Shown: positions 1 to 8,411 of the stretch, one piece after another | Numbering within the stretch: position 1 is the first letter of the stretch | How the letters are laid out: each line of letters opens with the position of its first letter | Notes under the pieces: generated by a model | The model's input: the letters and a program-made list of their open reading frames with translations, nothing else | The model's database searches: none | What the model was told of the DNA's origin: nothing | NCBI RefSeq assembly: GCF_009834025.1 | Contig: NZ_CP047156.1 | Location: 806,001 to 870,000, forward strand | Direction of reading: 5' to 3' | DNA length: 64,000 bases | DNA from: Epidermidibacterium keratini | Lineage (GTDB): Bacteria; Actinomycetota; Actinomycetes; Mycobacteriales; Antricoccaceae | Made by a program: the position numbers and the translations under genes

Positions 1-392
1 GCGATCGCCAGCTGCTTGAGGTTTCGCGGGTCCTTGATCAGCGTGCCGGCGACGAAGATCGCGAGTGCGGTCTGCAAGAAGCCTTCAAGCTCGGTGAATC
101 CCCCGAAGTCGCCCAGCAGCATGTCGGAGAAGACCAGCTCACCGAGCGGCGCTCCGATGGCCACCCAAAACGGGTTGAGCAGCGCGGCGAGAACCACTGC
201 GATGAAGGAGAAGTACGACACCCCGATATCGAAGGGCCCAGCCTCAATGGCCGGGATGATCTGGCAGACCAAGTCGCCGACGCCGTACAGCGTCATCGAC
301 AGGACCAGGATCATCAGCTTCTGCGAACCGGACAGCGAATCACCTCCGGTCAGTCGGCCACGGAAGTCGTTGGCGGCATCGGGAATGGACAT
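1..392 (-). CDS. Multi-pass membrane protein, N-terminal part (cut by window edge)
   Basis: The frame starts at ATG (392-390), preceded by a GAAAGGTG ribosome binding site, and runs off the left edge without a stop, so about 130 residues are visible. After a polar N-terminus (about 20 residues) there are three hydrophobic segments at roughly residues 22-44, 52-78 and 98-115. The even spacing and absence of a signal peptide resemble substrate-binding S components of ECF-type vitamin transporters, but no diagnostic motif is visible, so this is only a suggestion. It is transcribed away from the tandem HAD gene and is separated from it by 24 bases, so both may share one transcript. Confidence 0.7.
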   Translation of the reverse strand, partial: MSIPDAANDFRGRLTGGDSLSGSQKLMILVLSMTLYGVGDLVCQIIPAIEAGPFDIGVSYFSFIAVVLAALLNPFWVAIGAPLGELVFSDMLLGDFGGFTELEGFLQTALAIFVAGTLIKDPRNLKQLAI

Positions 393-416
393 GTCGGGCA
401 CCTTTCGAAGGAGAGT

Positions 417-2126
417 TCACCGGTCGGTGGCAAGTGCAAATGACTCGGACACGGCGGGTTGCCCTTGGGGCAAACCCGCCGCAAAGGGACGGAGGTGAAG
501 GACGTCGATCAGCTCTGACATCTCGTCGATGACGAGATCGGGACGCTGCGGAGAGGCAGGATCGGCGAGGACCGCATCGAGTTCTGCGTCAGGGACGCTT
601 CCGCCGCGGACGATCACCGCGGTGCCGATGCCGCCTTCGCGGGCGCAGACGACGTCGTTGGCTGGCTTGTCTCCGACGAAGACGGCGCGGGCCGGGTCGG
701 CGCAAAGGGCGCGGCAGGCGGTGACCGCGACTAGCGGATCGGGTTTGCGGCGGCCGAGCTCGTCGGAATAGACGCTGACACCCACCAGGTCTGCCAGTCC
801 GTAGGCCGCGAGTTTGCGGCGTACGCCGTGTCCGCTGACCGTGTTCGAGACGATTCCGATCGGTACGCCGGCCGCATGCGCAGCGGCACACAGCTCAGCC
901 ACCCCCGGCCGGATCGTCGAGGTCGACTTGGCCACGCCCCACGCCGCGCTCAGCGCATGGGCCTCGGCACGCAGCCACGCGCGCACGCCCGTCGCGCTCC
1001 CGGCGAGCCTGGACTCGATGGCAGCTCCCGCGAGCTCGACCCAGTACGTCGCCGGGTCGATCTCGACGACTGCGTCGCCGTCGGTCTCGGCATGGTGCGC
1101 CCGCTTCCACTCCCGGTGCGCAGTGAGCGTCTGCGCGATCGCGTCCTCGGCATCGACATCCGAGAGCTGCCACCCCGCGCGACGCAGATCCGCGGCGAGG
1201 CGATGGGCGAAGGCCCGGCGGCCGGCATGGTCGGTGACGGAGGTTGAGATGACGCCGCCGTGATCGAGCAGGATCGCGCTCGGCAGCTCACTGTCGCCCG
1301 CTAGCTTCGGCTCCGCAGCTGCCTGGAAAGGGCCGGGTCTGGTGGCACGCAGGAGCTCGACCAGTTCCTGCGGGGTGTCGTACACGCCGTCGGGGACGTC
1401 CGCGACCGGAAACGGAACACGCTCAGTGGAGTGGTGGCGGGTGAGGAAGACTGCACCGACTCCGGCCCGGCGGGCGCACGCGACGTCGCGGTCGAAGGTG
1501 TCCCCGACGTACCACGCGCGCGATGCCGTCGTACCAAGCGCGTGTGCGGCGAGCTCGATGATGTCCGGGTTCGGCTTGCGGATACCGACCTCGTCCGAAT
1601 ACACCTGCACGGCGAAGTGCTCGGCGAGGCCGTGCTCCTCGACCAGCCGGCGGTGCGCGCGCCCGCCGTGCGCGTTGGAGACGATTCCGACCGGGACATC
1701 GAGCTCGGCGGCGAGAGCGAGCAGCTCACGCACGCCCGGCCGTACGGCGTGCTCGTTGCTCGCCTGCGTGATCCACTCTTGAAGCTCCGGCGCCTCCCCC
1801 GCCAGCACCTCCCGCGCGGCTGCCGGCAGCGGCGAGGCATAGAAGTCGCGCCAGATCTCACGATGGGTCAGCTCGCGCGGGTGGAGGCGGCGGCTGGCGG
1901 CGTTCTTCCAATCTTTGAGCGCCTTCTTACCGCCCTGCAGGACGGGCACCAGCTCGTGCGCGGGAATGTCGTGCCCGGCGCGGGCGAGCAGCTCGGCGAC
2001 GTGGTCGGCAAACTCGGCGATCGCCTCGGGCCGCTTGGTCGTCTCGAAGACGACACCTCCGAAATCGAGCAGCAGGGCCTCGGGACGAGTAGTGAGATTT
2101 GGCGCCGTCGACGTAGTCACGGTCAT
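417..2126 (-). CDS. Tandem HAD-superfamily hydrolase (two fused HAD domains)
   Basis: The 569-residue protein holds two complete HAD modules, roughly residues 16-263 and 283-560. Each has motif I (LLLDFGG with Asp21; ILLDHGG with Asp288), a Ser-Asn motif II (IVSNAHGG and IVSNTVSG), a motif III Lys (RKPNPD, RRKPDP) and a motif IV GD (YVGDTFDRD, FVGDKPANDV). Both motif I sequences lack the usual second Asp (DxD reads DFG and DHG), as in dehalogenase/epoxide-hydrolase-like HADs, so phosphatase activity is uncertain. I chose ATG 2126 because longer versions overlap the divergent LacI gene and its promoter region. Single-domain HADs are about 200-230 residues, so this is a duplication and fusion. 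A divergent LacI regulator and a palindrome between the two suggest joint control, possibly by a sugar or sugar phosphate. Confidence 0.85.
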   Translation of the reverse strand: MTVTTSTAPNLTTRPEALLLDFGGVVFETTKRPEAIAEFADHVAELLARAGHDIPAHELVPVLQGGKKALKDWKNAASRRLHPRELTHREIWRDFYASPLPAAAREVLAGEAPELQEWITQASNEHAVRPGVRELLALAAELDVPVGIVSNAHGGRAHRRLVEEHGLAEHFAVQVYSDEVGIRKPNPDIIELAAHALGTTASRAWYVGDTFDRDVACARRAGVGAVFLTRHHSTERVPFPVADVPDGVYDTPQELVELLRATRPGPFQAAAEPKLAGDSELPSAILLDHGGVISTSVTDHAGRRAFAHRLAADLRRAGWQLSDVDAEDAIAQTLTAHREWKRAHHAETDGDAVVEIDPATYWVELAGAAIESRLAGSATGVRAWLRAEAHALSAAWGVAKSTSTIRPGVAELCAAAHAAGVPIGIVSNTVSGHGVRRKLAAYGLADLVGVSVYSDELGRRKPDPLVAVTACRALCADPARAVFVGDKPANDVVCAREGGIGTAVIVRGGSVPDAELDAVLADPASPQRPDLVIDEMSELIDVLHLRPFAAGLPQGQPAVSESFALATDR

Positions 2127-2196
2127 CGAAGGTAGGAAGCGGGCGGTACAGAACGGGGCCGATTGCGCGACGCGAAGGTGAACGCCGGGCAATTTT

Positions 2197-2210
2197 CTGG
2201 AACGTTCTAG
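2197..2210. promoter_or_regulatory. Palindromic LacI-type operator candidate
   Basis: CTGGAACGTTCTAG is symmetric at 12 of 14 positions around a central CpG, the hallmark of LacI/GalR operators. It lies in the 127-base gap between the tandem HAD gene and the divergent LacI gene, 44 bases before the GTG start of the regulator. Confidence 0.5.
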
Positions 2211-2253
2211 TTCGACGCGCTGCGCGGTTGTCGGGTCGGGTAAGAATGACACC

Positions 2254-3270
2254 GTGACGTTCCCGGAGCATGCCGCCTCGCGCGCCCGCAGCGCGCGGCC
2301 CACCATCGTCGATGTCGCCAGTCGAGCCGGCGTGTCGAAGTCGCTGGTCTCGCTCGCGCTGCGCGGCGACCCCGGGGTTGGCGCCGCGACGAGAGAGCGG
2401 ATCGTGCAGGTGGCCGAGGAGATCGGCTACCGGCCGCACGTGCTTGCCCGGGCCCTTCGCGAGCGCCGTACTCGTCGGGTCGGGGTGATCTTGGCGAGCC
2501 TGGACAACCCGTACCACACCGAGGTCGCCGCAGCAGTCGAGGACGCCGCCGAGAAGGCGCAGCTCTCGGTGCTGCTGGCGCACGGCAAGCGGACGAGCGG
2601 CCAGATGGAAGAGCGCATCAATGCACTGCTCGATCTCAATCTGGACGGCATCGTCGTCGTCTCGTCCTGGGCGCCGCCGGAGATGCTGCAGGCCGCCGCG
2701 CGCCGAGCGCCGGTGGTGATGATCGGGCGCTCCACCGAGGCGGTCGACGGGATCGACTCGGTCAACAACGACGACGAAGCCGGCGCAGCGCTCGCCGTCG
2801 ACCATCTAGCGGCGGCGGGACATTCGAAGATCCTGCACGTCAACTCCTCGCCGCGGCCGGCAGGGTTGGCCAGGCGCCAAGGTTACGAAGCCGCGATGCG
2901 TGCGCATGGCTTAGAGGCGCACATCCGAGTCACGTCTCGCGGACCCGACGGCGCCCTCGAGCCCGACCTGGCGGCGGCGCTGGCCGAGGGGTACGACGCA
3001 GTGTTCGCGCGCAATGACGTCGAGGCCGCCGACGTACTCGACTACGCGTGGGACCACGACATCGCCGTACCCGACGAGCTGGCGGTGGTGGGCTACGACG
3101 ACTCGATGCTGGCCCGGCGTACTCGGCCGCGGCTCACCAGCGTCCATCAGCCCCGCGCCGACATGGGTGCGCGCGCGGTTGAGCTGTTACTGGAGCGGAT
3201 CGATGGCCGTTCGGAGGATTATCACGAAGTCCACGCCCCTCGTCTCGTCGTGCGCGAAAGTGCCCCGTGA
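2254..3270 (+). CDS. LacI-family transcriptional regulator
   Basis: The 338-residue protein has an N-terminal LacI helix-turn-helix (about residues 16-36, TIVDVASRAGVSKSLVSLAL) and hinge to residue 65, then a type-1 periplasmic-binding-protein-like sensor domain (about 72-330) with the typical VGVILASLDNPY opening and a C-terminal VVGYDDSMLA stretch. The start is GTG 2254; the nearby ATG at 2246 closes after two codons. The ligand is unknown, most likely a sugar or related small molecule by family. It is divergent from the tandem HAD gene, with a CpG-centred palindrome between them, so autoregulation plus control of the HAD gene is the simplest reading. Confidence 0.9.
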   Translation: MTFPEHAASRARSARPTIVDVASRAGVSKSLVSLALRGDPGVGAATRERIVQVAEEIGYRPHVLARALRERRTRRVGVILASLDNPYHTEVAAAVEDAAEKAQLSVLLAHGKRTSGQMEERINALLDLNLDGIVVVSSWAPPEMLQAAARRAPVVMIGRSTEAVDGIDSVNNDDEAGAALAVDHLAAAGHSKILHVNSSPRPAGLARRQGYEAAMRAHGLEAHIRVTSRGPDGALEPDLAAALAEGYDAVFARNDVEAADVLDYAWDHDIAVPDELAVVGYDDSMLARRTRPRLTSVHQPRADMGARAVELLLERIDGRSEDYHEVHAPRLVVRESAP

Positions 3271-3418
3271 CGGCGGCCGGCCGCCGGTCAATGGCCGTCC
3301 GGCCCGCCGGATTACGCATCTCACGTTTGTGATTGCCCGGGCGTCTTCAGGATGCAAGACCAGAGCGAGCAACTGGAGGCAGCGGCATGAGCGCAAAGAA
3401 GATTCAGTCGGCCGACCC

Positions 3419-3532
3419 TGGCGCGAGCGCGTCGAGTCGGCCGACTGGTCGGCCGTGACGCGGCACCGGGTGTCCGCGATCCGGTCGGGAGAGCGGCACA
3501 CGCTCGCACTCGTCTTCCACGATGCTGCTTGA
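3419..3532 (+). pseudogene. Possible 3' remnant of a 2OG-Fe(II) oxygenase gene
   Basis: The 324-base gap between the LacI and MarR genes holds no intact gene. The last 37 codons of one plus-strand frame end with RHRVSAIRSGERHTLALVFH, which resembles the closing strand of 2-oxoglutarate/Fe(II) oxygenases (HRV...G.R..L..WFH). The upstream part of that frame overlaps lacI and is not oxygenase-like, so this would be a decayed tail. The iron ligands are not present. Similarity is judged by eye over a short stretch. Confidence 0.3.
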
Positions 3533-3594
3533 GCCAGCACCGACGATAAGCACCGCTCCGCGGTTCGACGACGCTTCGACTTCTTTGACAGAGC

Positions 3595-4053
3595 TCAGTT
3601 GCTGTCGTCGGCGTTGCTCGCGTCCGCTGCCGGCTCGAGCACCTTGCGAAGTAGCTGCACGAACTGGCTTTGCTCCTCGGGGGTGAGCCCAGATGCCGCG
3701 TTCCGGGCGAACTCGAAGGAGGTTTCGAACTCGGTGTTCAGCGCATCACCAGCGGCCGTGCGCTTGAGGATCCGAGAGCGTCGATCTTCGGGATTGGCGC
3801 TTCGTTCGATCAGTTCGCGGGCCTCCAGGCGCGACACGATCTGCGTGATGTTGGATGCGTCGCACCCCAGTTCGTCAGCGAGGTCGCGCATTCCGCGTGG
3901 TGCAGCAACTCGGCCTAGGACGCACGCCTGGGCGACGGTCAGGTCGTGCTGCGCCGCTGCTGTTTCGTAGGCACGGTCGTAGGCGTCTACGAAGTCGAAC
4001 ATGGCGCGCTCGGCTTCGGATGACGGCGTCGCGGGACCAGACGGGATAGCCAC
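3595..4053 (-). CDS. MarR-family transcriptional regulator
   Basis: A winged-helix protein of 152 residues. The core DLADELGCDASNITQIVSRL is the recognition helix region and RSANPEDRRSRIL is the wing with the conserved DRR motif of MarR proteins. The frame stays open to a TTG at 4089, but that codon lies inside the operator palindrome; GTG 4053 is preceded by GGAG at suitable distance and is preferred. It is divergent from the oxidoreductase operon that starts at 4166. Two inverted repeats with the same half-site lie between them, so it is probably a repressor of the operon released by an electrophile or phenolic compound, as is common for MarR-OYE pairs. The inducer is not predictable. Confidence 0.88.
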   Translation of the reverse strand: MAIPSGPATPSSEAERAMFDFVDAYDRAYETAAAQHDLTVAQACVLGRVAAPRGMRDLADELGCDASNITQIVSRLEARELIERSANPEDRRSRILKRTAAGDALNTEFETSFEFARNAASGLTPEEQSQFVQLLRKVLEPAADASNADDSN

Positions 4054-4073
4054 GGGTCCATCGTACTCCGACT

Positions 4074-4092
4074 TACTTGATTGCCTCAAGTA
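4074..4092. promoter_or_regulatory. MarR operator candidate 1
   Basis: A perfect inverted repeat, TACTTGA, 5 bases, then TCAAGTA, lies just upstream of the marR start. The same half-site and spacer recur at 4110-4128, which supports binding by one dimeric regulator. Confidence 0.6.
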
Positions 4093-4103
4093 GCAGTGTT
4101 AGC

Positions 4104-4134
4104 GTGAAGTACTTGATCTACTCAAGCACTTCAC
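4104..4134. promoter_or_regulatory. MarR operator candidate 2 (extended palindrome)
   Basis: The core TACTTGA, 5 bases, TCAAGCA matches operator 1 at 13 of 14 arm positions. It sits in a longer palindrome whose 13-base arms (GTGAAGTACTTGA and TCAAGCACTTCAC) pair at 12 of 13 positions. It ends 31 bases before the ATG of the ene-reductase gene, a position where bound repressor would block that promoter. Confidence 0.6.
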
Positions 4135-4165
4135 CGCGACTCACTGCATCGGAGATCTCAACATC

Positions 4166-5254
4166 ATGAGCTCACTGTTCGATCCCATCAGCCTCGGCGG
4201 GCTGGATCTGTCCAACCGACTCTTCATGGCACCGATGACCCGCAGCCGCGCGACTGCCGACGGGGTCGTCACCGCCCTCACCGCCGAGTACTACGCGCAG
4301 CGTGCAGGCGCGGGCCTCATCATCAGCGAGAGCACTCAACCCAGCGTGATCGGACAGGGGTACGTTTACACGCCTGGTCTACACACCTCCGAGCAGGCGG
4401 AGGCATGGCGGTCCGTCACCGACGCGGTGCATGCGAAGGGCGGACGCATCTTCGCCCAGCTGACCCATACCGGCCGCATCGGGCACCCCTCGCTCTATGC
4501 CGACGGCGATTTGCCGGTTGCACCGTCGGCGATCGCTTCCGGCGAGAAGTTGTTCACCGGCGAAGGGTTCCTCGATCACCCGGTGCCGCATGAGCTCACG
4601 AGCGACGAGATTCACGCGACGACCGAGAGCTTCGTGTCGGCGGCGCGAAATGCCATCTCGGCCGGTTTCGACGGGGTGGAACTCCATGGCGCGAACGGCT
4701 ACCTCGTGCACCAGTTCCTCGCCGATAACACCAACGTCCGAAGAGATGAGTACGGCGGCTCGAATTCGGGGCGCATTCGCTTTGCCGTCGAGGTCGCGTC
4801 CGCGGTCGCAAGCGCAATCGGCGCGGAACGCACGGGCATCCGGCTCTCGCCGGGGAGCAGCTTCAACAACGTCGTCGAGAATGACCCCGCGCCGGTATAT
4901 CTTGCCTTGCTGAGTGTGCTTGCCGAACTAGAGCTCGGATACGTACACCTAGTAGAGCTCGGCGACCGCGAACTGACGAAGAAGCTACGTGCCGCATGGC
5001 CGGGGGTCTTCATCCTCAACCCACATCCGACGCCGGAAGCCTTCCCCGCCACACCGGAAACCGCCGCCGAGGCGGTGGAGTCCGGGGTCGCCGATGCCGT
5101 CGCCCTCGCGGCGGCATGGCTGGCGAACCCCGACCTCGACGCGCGTATTCGCCAGGGCGGCCCGTACAACAAACCGGACTCGGCAACTTTCTACGGTGGC
5201 GATCACATCGGCTACACCGACTACCCCGCTCTCCACATGGGATCAGTCGCATGA
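4166..5254 (+). CDS. Old Yellow Enzyme family alkene reductase
   Basis: An FMN-dependent ene-reductase (362 residues, normal for the family). It reduces activated C=C bonds of enones, maleimides or nitro compounds with NAD(P)H. Visible landmarks are the N-terminal NRLFMAPMTRSRA segment, AQLTHTGR near residue 98, the HGANGYL motif (His174, Asn177, Tyr179; the His/Asn pair binds the substrate carbonyl), and the NTNVRRDEYGGS flavin-binding segment. It is the first gene of a three-gene operon divergent from marR; its stop overlaps the next start (ATGA). The genes behind it also encode NAD(P)-linked proteins, which fits an electrophile detoxification unit. Confidence 0.93.
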   Translation: MSSLFDPISLGGLDLSNRLFMAPMTRSRATADGVVTALTAEYYAQRAGAGLIISESTQPSVIGQGYVYTPGLHTSEQAEAWRSVTDAVHAKGGRIFAQLTHTGRIGHPSLYADGDLPVAPSAIASGEKLFTGEGFLDHPVPHELTSDEIHATTESFVSAARNAISAGFDGVELHGANGYLVHQFLADNTNVRRDEYGGSNSGRIRFAVEVASAVASAIGAERTGIRLSPGSSFNNVVENDPAPVYLALLSVLAELELGYVHLVELGDRELTKKLRAAWPGVFILNPHPTPEAFPATPETAAEAVESGVADAVALAAAWLANPDLDARIRQGGPYNKPDSATFYGGDHIGYTDYPALHMGSVA

Positions 5255-6117
5255 CCACCCGCACCATTCTGGTCACCGGTGCCCGCGGCAAGACCGGGCG
5301 TGAAGTGCTGCGGCAACTCTCCACGCAGCGTGACGTCGAAGTCATTGCCGGGTCGTCCCGACCCGAGCTTGTGCTCCGCGCGAATTCTGTCCGACCTGTC
5401 GCATTCGACTGGAATGTGCCAGCGACATGGGAGGTGGCAGCGGCTCGCGCTGATGCGATCTACCTAATGCGCCCAGACCTCCCCAATGCGGCGGCACTGA
5501 CCTCCGGGCTCATCGCGCTGCGCCCGGATGCGCACATCGTGCTGCTTTCCGAGCAGAGCGCCGAGATGGATGCTCACGACGGCTGGGTCCGGGGAGTCGA
5601 GGAAGCGGTCGCCGCCACCCGGGCAAGCTGGACCATCCTCCGTCCGTCCTGGTTCCACCAAGACCTCACCGACCCACGGCACTTTCTGGCCTCGATCCAA
5701 AGTCACGACAAGCTCGTCATGCCCTCCGGCGGGGCGCCCATCGCCTGGGTGGATGCACGCGACATCGCCGCGGTCGCCATGTCGGCGCTGCTTGACCCCG
5801 AGACACATCGGGGACATCGACACGCCATCACCGGACCTGAGGGCGTCACGCTCCAGGAGGTCGCAAAGCGCGTTTCGGCGGCTAGCGGAACTGCAATCAC
5901 GGCCGTCGACCAGCCGCTCTCTGAAGTGCTGGACGGCCTGGACTCATGGATCGCAGAAGTCCTCGAAAGTCTCTATACGCGGGTCCAGAGCGGAGGATTC
6001 GGTGAACTCACCGACACGGTGCAAGCCATCACGGGTGCTAAGCCTCGTTCTCTCGAGACGTTCATCCGCGAGAACCGCGCCGAATGGACGCCGCATGTTG
6101 TCAAGGACGGCCGGTAG
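5251..6117 (+). CDS. NmrA-like NAD(P)-binding protein (atypical SDR)
   Basis: A 288-residue Rossmann protein whose N-terminus TILVTGARGKTGREVL holds the GxxGKTG dinucleotide-binding motif typical of NmrA/quinone-reductase-2-like atypical SDRs. The usual YxxxK catalytic pair is not evident, so it may be a redox sensor or an enzyme of the AzoR/QOR2 type. The ATG overlaps the stop of the ene-reductase gene, indicating translational coupling. A TRASWTILRPSWFHQDL segment matches the conserved central region of the family. The function in this operon is inferred from its neighbours only. Confidence 0.85.
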   Translation: MTTRTILVTGARGKTGREVLRQLSTQRDVEVIAGSSRPELVLRANSVRPVAFDWNVPATWEVAAARADAIYLMRPDLPNAAALTSGLIALRPDAHIVLLSEQSAEMDAHDGWVRGVEEAVAATRASWTILRPSWFHQDLTDPRHFLASIQSHDKLVMPSGGAPIAWVDARDIAAVAMSALLDPETHRGHRHAITGPEGVTLQEVAKRVSAASGTAITAVDQPLSEVLDGLDSWIAEVLESLYTRVQSGGFGELTDTVQAITGAKPRSLETFIRENRAEWTPHVVKDGR

Positions 6118-6120
6118 AGC

Positions 6121-7056
6121 ATGCGGTCGATCGTCGTAGATGCGTCCGGGCCACATCGCTTGGCTGTGCGCGACGTCCCCGAAGCGACTCCGAACCCGCA
6201 ACAGGTGGTTGTTCGCGTCGAGTCGATCTCACTGAACCAGGGTGAGCTTCGGTATGCGATGACGGGAGCTTCGGATGGCGCGCGTCCGGGGTGGGACTTC
6301 GCGGGAACCGTCGAGCGCGTTCCTCAGACCGGACAAGGGCCGGCCGAAGGAACCCGTGTTGTCGGCTACGCCAACGGGGGCGCTTGGTCAGAGCGCGTAT
6401 GCGTCTCACCGGAGCATGTCAGCGTGCTTCCAGATGACGTGACGACGAACGTGGCTTCGACGCTTCCCATCGCTGGACTCACCGCACTGTGGTCTCTTGC
6501 TGAGGGTGGGATGCTCGCCGGACAGAGAGTGCTCATCACCGGCGCGTCTGGGGGTGTCGGGCACATGGCGGTGCAACTCGCGGCCGCATCCGGCGCGCAC
6601 GTCGTCGGCGCGGTTCGGCGCGAGTCCCAGCAAGAGCCAGTCATTCAGGACGGTGCCAGCACCGTCATCGTGACTGAGGAACTCGCAGAAGCGTCGGCAC
6701 ACGGCCCGTTTGATCTGATACTCGAATCAGTGGGTGGTGCTGTGCTCGCGAACGCTCTGAACGCGCTCACCCGCGAAGGAGTCTGTGTCAGCTTCGGGAA
6801 CTCCAGCAAGACAGCCACAGTCCTCGAACCGGAGGCGTACATGCTGGGAAGGACACGCATGGTCGGCTTCTTTCTCCTCCCCCTGTTCGAGCACCGATCG
6901 GTCAGCCAAGGGGTCGATCGGCTGATCCGACTCGTCACAGCGGGAGACCTTCGTCCGAGGATCGGCGCGCAAGCACCCTGGGATCAGATCGGAGAAGTGG
7001 CAGAACGATTCATGCGCCGAGAGATTTCCGGCAAGGCAGTGCTGATCCTGGACTGA
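6121..7056 (+). CDS. Zinc-independent MDR-family NADP-dependent oxidoreductase (quinone reductase-like)
   Basis: A 311-residue medium-chain dehydrogenase/reductase. The GroES-like half (about 1-115) has SLNQGELRYAMTG and GWDFAGTVERV, and the Rossmann half has LITGASGGVGHMAVQLA (glycine motif at 141-147). The cysteine-rich structural-zinc lobe and catalytic-zinc ligands of alcohol dehydrogenases are absent, as in quinone oxidoreductases. It starts 3 bases after the NmrA-like gene and is the last gene of the MarR-controlled operon. It probably reduces quinones or enones with NADPH. Confidence 0.88.
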   Translation: MRSIVVDASGPHRLAVRDVPEATPNPQQVVVRVESISLNQGELRYAMTGASDGARPGWDFAGTVERVPQTGQGPAEGTRVVGYANGGAWSERVCVSPEHVSVLPDDVTTNVASTLPIAGLTALWSLAEGGMLAGQRVLITGASGGVGHMAVQLAAASGAHVVGAVRRESQQEPVIQDGASTVIVTEELAEASAHGPFDLILESVGGAVLANALNALTREGVCVSFGNSSKTATVLEPEAYMLGRTRMVGFFLLPLFEHRSVSQGVDRLIRLVTAGDLRPRIGAQAPWDQIGEVAERFMRREISGKAVLILD

Positions 7057-7368
7057 ACCGGGCCATCAAGACTAGTCCCGGCAATCGAACTGACGCACGG
7101 TCAAGCAGCCGGTGCTGACCGCGAAAAAGTCATGCTGTCGCAGTGCTCGCCGCAGGGCTGGTCATGCTGTCACGGTTCGCCTTGCGAGTGTCACCCTCGC
7201 AATCACTGCCCTCGCCACACGGAAACGTCGCAACCGGCATGCCGCAGATAGTGCCCGACTGTGAGCGACCACACCGGTCATGCCGCAGTCAGCAGCGGGA
7301 CCCCGGCCTTTGACCACTAACGAGACGGCGCCGACCGTCGAAGGGCGACGAGCGGCCGCAAGGCACCG
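7057..7368. other. 312-base gap at the left edge of the accessory island
   Basis: No convincing gene. It contains four related repeats described separately. The chromosomal operon ends here and recombinase debris begins at 7369, so the island boundary is probably inside this gap. Confidence 0.5.
7129..7295. repeat. Four imperfect GTCATGCYGYMRC-type repeats
   Basis: Related direct repeats start near 7129 (GTCATGCTGTCGCAGT), 7161 (GTCATGCTGTCACGGT), 7236 (GGCATGCCGCAGATAGT) and 7276 (GTCATGCCGCAGTCAG). The first two are 32 bases apart, the last two 40. They could be the leftover multiply repeated end of an insertion sequence or binding sites of a lost regulator. Confidence 0.4.
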
Positions 7369-8112
7369 GTGAACGAACTCACCACACTGAGCATGATCGG
7401 CCCGCTGCCTGAGCGGCCGGCGGCATGGAAGAGCTCGTCGACATCCTCACCGACCTCGACCCTCGACTACCTCTACGCAAAAGCCGAACCGCCGAACGCC
7501 GCATCCCTCAACCAAGCGCTCTTCAAGCGCATCGTCATCGACGACGACGAACGAGTCACCTACGAGCCAACCGACGCCGTCGCATGCGTATTCGCCCACC
7601 TCGACGCGGAGGTGGCAGACGGCAGGACCCCGGAAACGAACCTGCCCCGCGATTACGCGGGGCAGGTTTCGAATTTCTCGACTTATGTGGGCATCTTGGG
7701 GCGTCACTCAAAACTGATTGCTCTAGCGACGTCGGATGAGCTCAAACTGAGCGAGCGACTTGACGCACCACCGAACCCAACGAGTCGACGGACCAGTTTC
7801 AGACTCGGCCGCGCTGAGACAGCGAACATCGCGCGGCGTTACGGTCAAGGAGACGTCGTTGCGCGGATCGCCGAAGACTCGGGTGTCTCACCTGGCACGG
7901 TGCGGCGAATCGCTACCAATGCGGGTATCAAATTGCGGGCGTCCCGGGTGACCGCGATGGAGGCAGACCAGATGATGGCCCTCGCCGACGACGGATTCAG
8001 CCTGAACGAGATAGCCCGCCGCGTGGGACGGTCCCCGCACACAGTGCGACGTGTGGTTCGGAAAACTCGTCCGACAATCGGGCACTCGAGCGATCCCCGA
8101 CCATTCCGGTGA
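7369..8112 (+). pseudogene. Large serine recombinase C-terminal remnant fused to a two-HTH module
   Basis: The frame begins with LYAKAEPPNAASLNQALFKR and continues IVIDDDERVTYEP, the pattern of the last 80-100 residues of large serine recombinases (compare LYSRLDDDGRAQLNEAVFEH in the intact copy at 29308). The catalytic, recombinase and zinc-ribbon domains are missing, so this is a 5'-truncated gene and the GTG at 7369 is not meaningful as a start. A strong hairpin lies inside it (7639-7668). The downstream half carries two helix-turn-helix motifs (DVVARIAEDSGVSPGTVRRI and SLNEIARRVGRSPHTVRRV) like the C-terminal DNA-binding domains of small resolvase-type recombinases. The same fusion occurs at 9790-10563. 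Confidence 0.6.
7639..7668 (+). terminator. Strong hairpin in recombinase tail
   Basis: Arms AACCTGCCCCGCG and CGCGGGGCAGGTT pair perfectly (13 bp) around an ATTA loop and are followed by TTCGAATTTC. It looks like an intrinsic terminator lying inside the open frame. Hairpins occupy the equivalent place in the other two recombinase tails (10044-10075 and 30926-30959). Confidence 0.55.
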
Positions 8113-8411
8113 ACCTCGGGCTCGGCGCGCTACCGCGACCGTCCGTACTGCGAGTCGAGCGTGGACATCGGCGTGTCACGCGCCGTCGCGAGGCCCTCTC
8201 TGGTAATGCAAAGCCGCGACAGGGTAACGTGGGAGGTCTGATTCGAGTTCTTGCGCACGGCGTGTCGGTAGACGAGTCCTAAGCACGTAGCCAAGAGAGC
8301 GGTACGATCGGGCCACCAGAGTTACACCAGTGTATTTTCGCAGGTCAACGGGCGAAACCGCACGCCGATTGCTTGACATGGAGGGGTTAAAGTTGTTCAC
8401 TGAGGCCAGTC
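8113..8411. other. 299-base gap without a recognised gene
   Basis: Nothing convincing is seen. A TTGACA at about 8374 could be a -35 box for the gene at 8412, but there is no matching -10 box at proper spacing. Confidence 0.4.
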
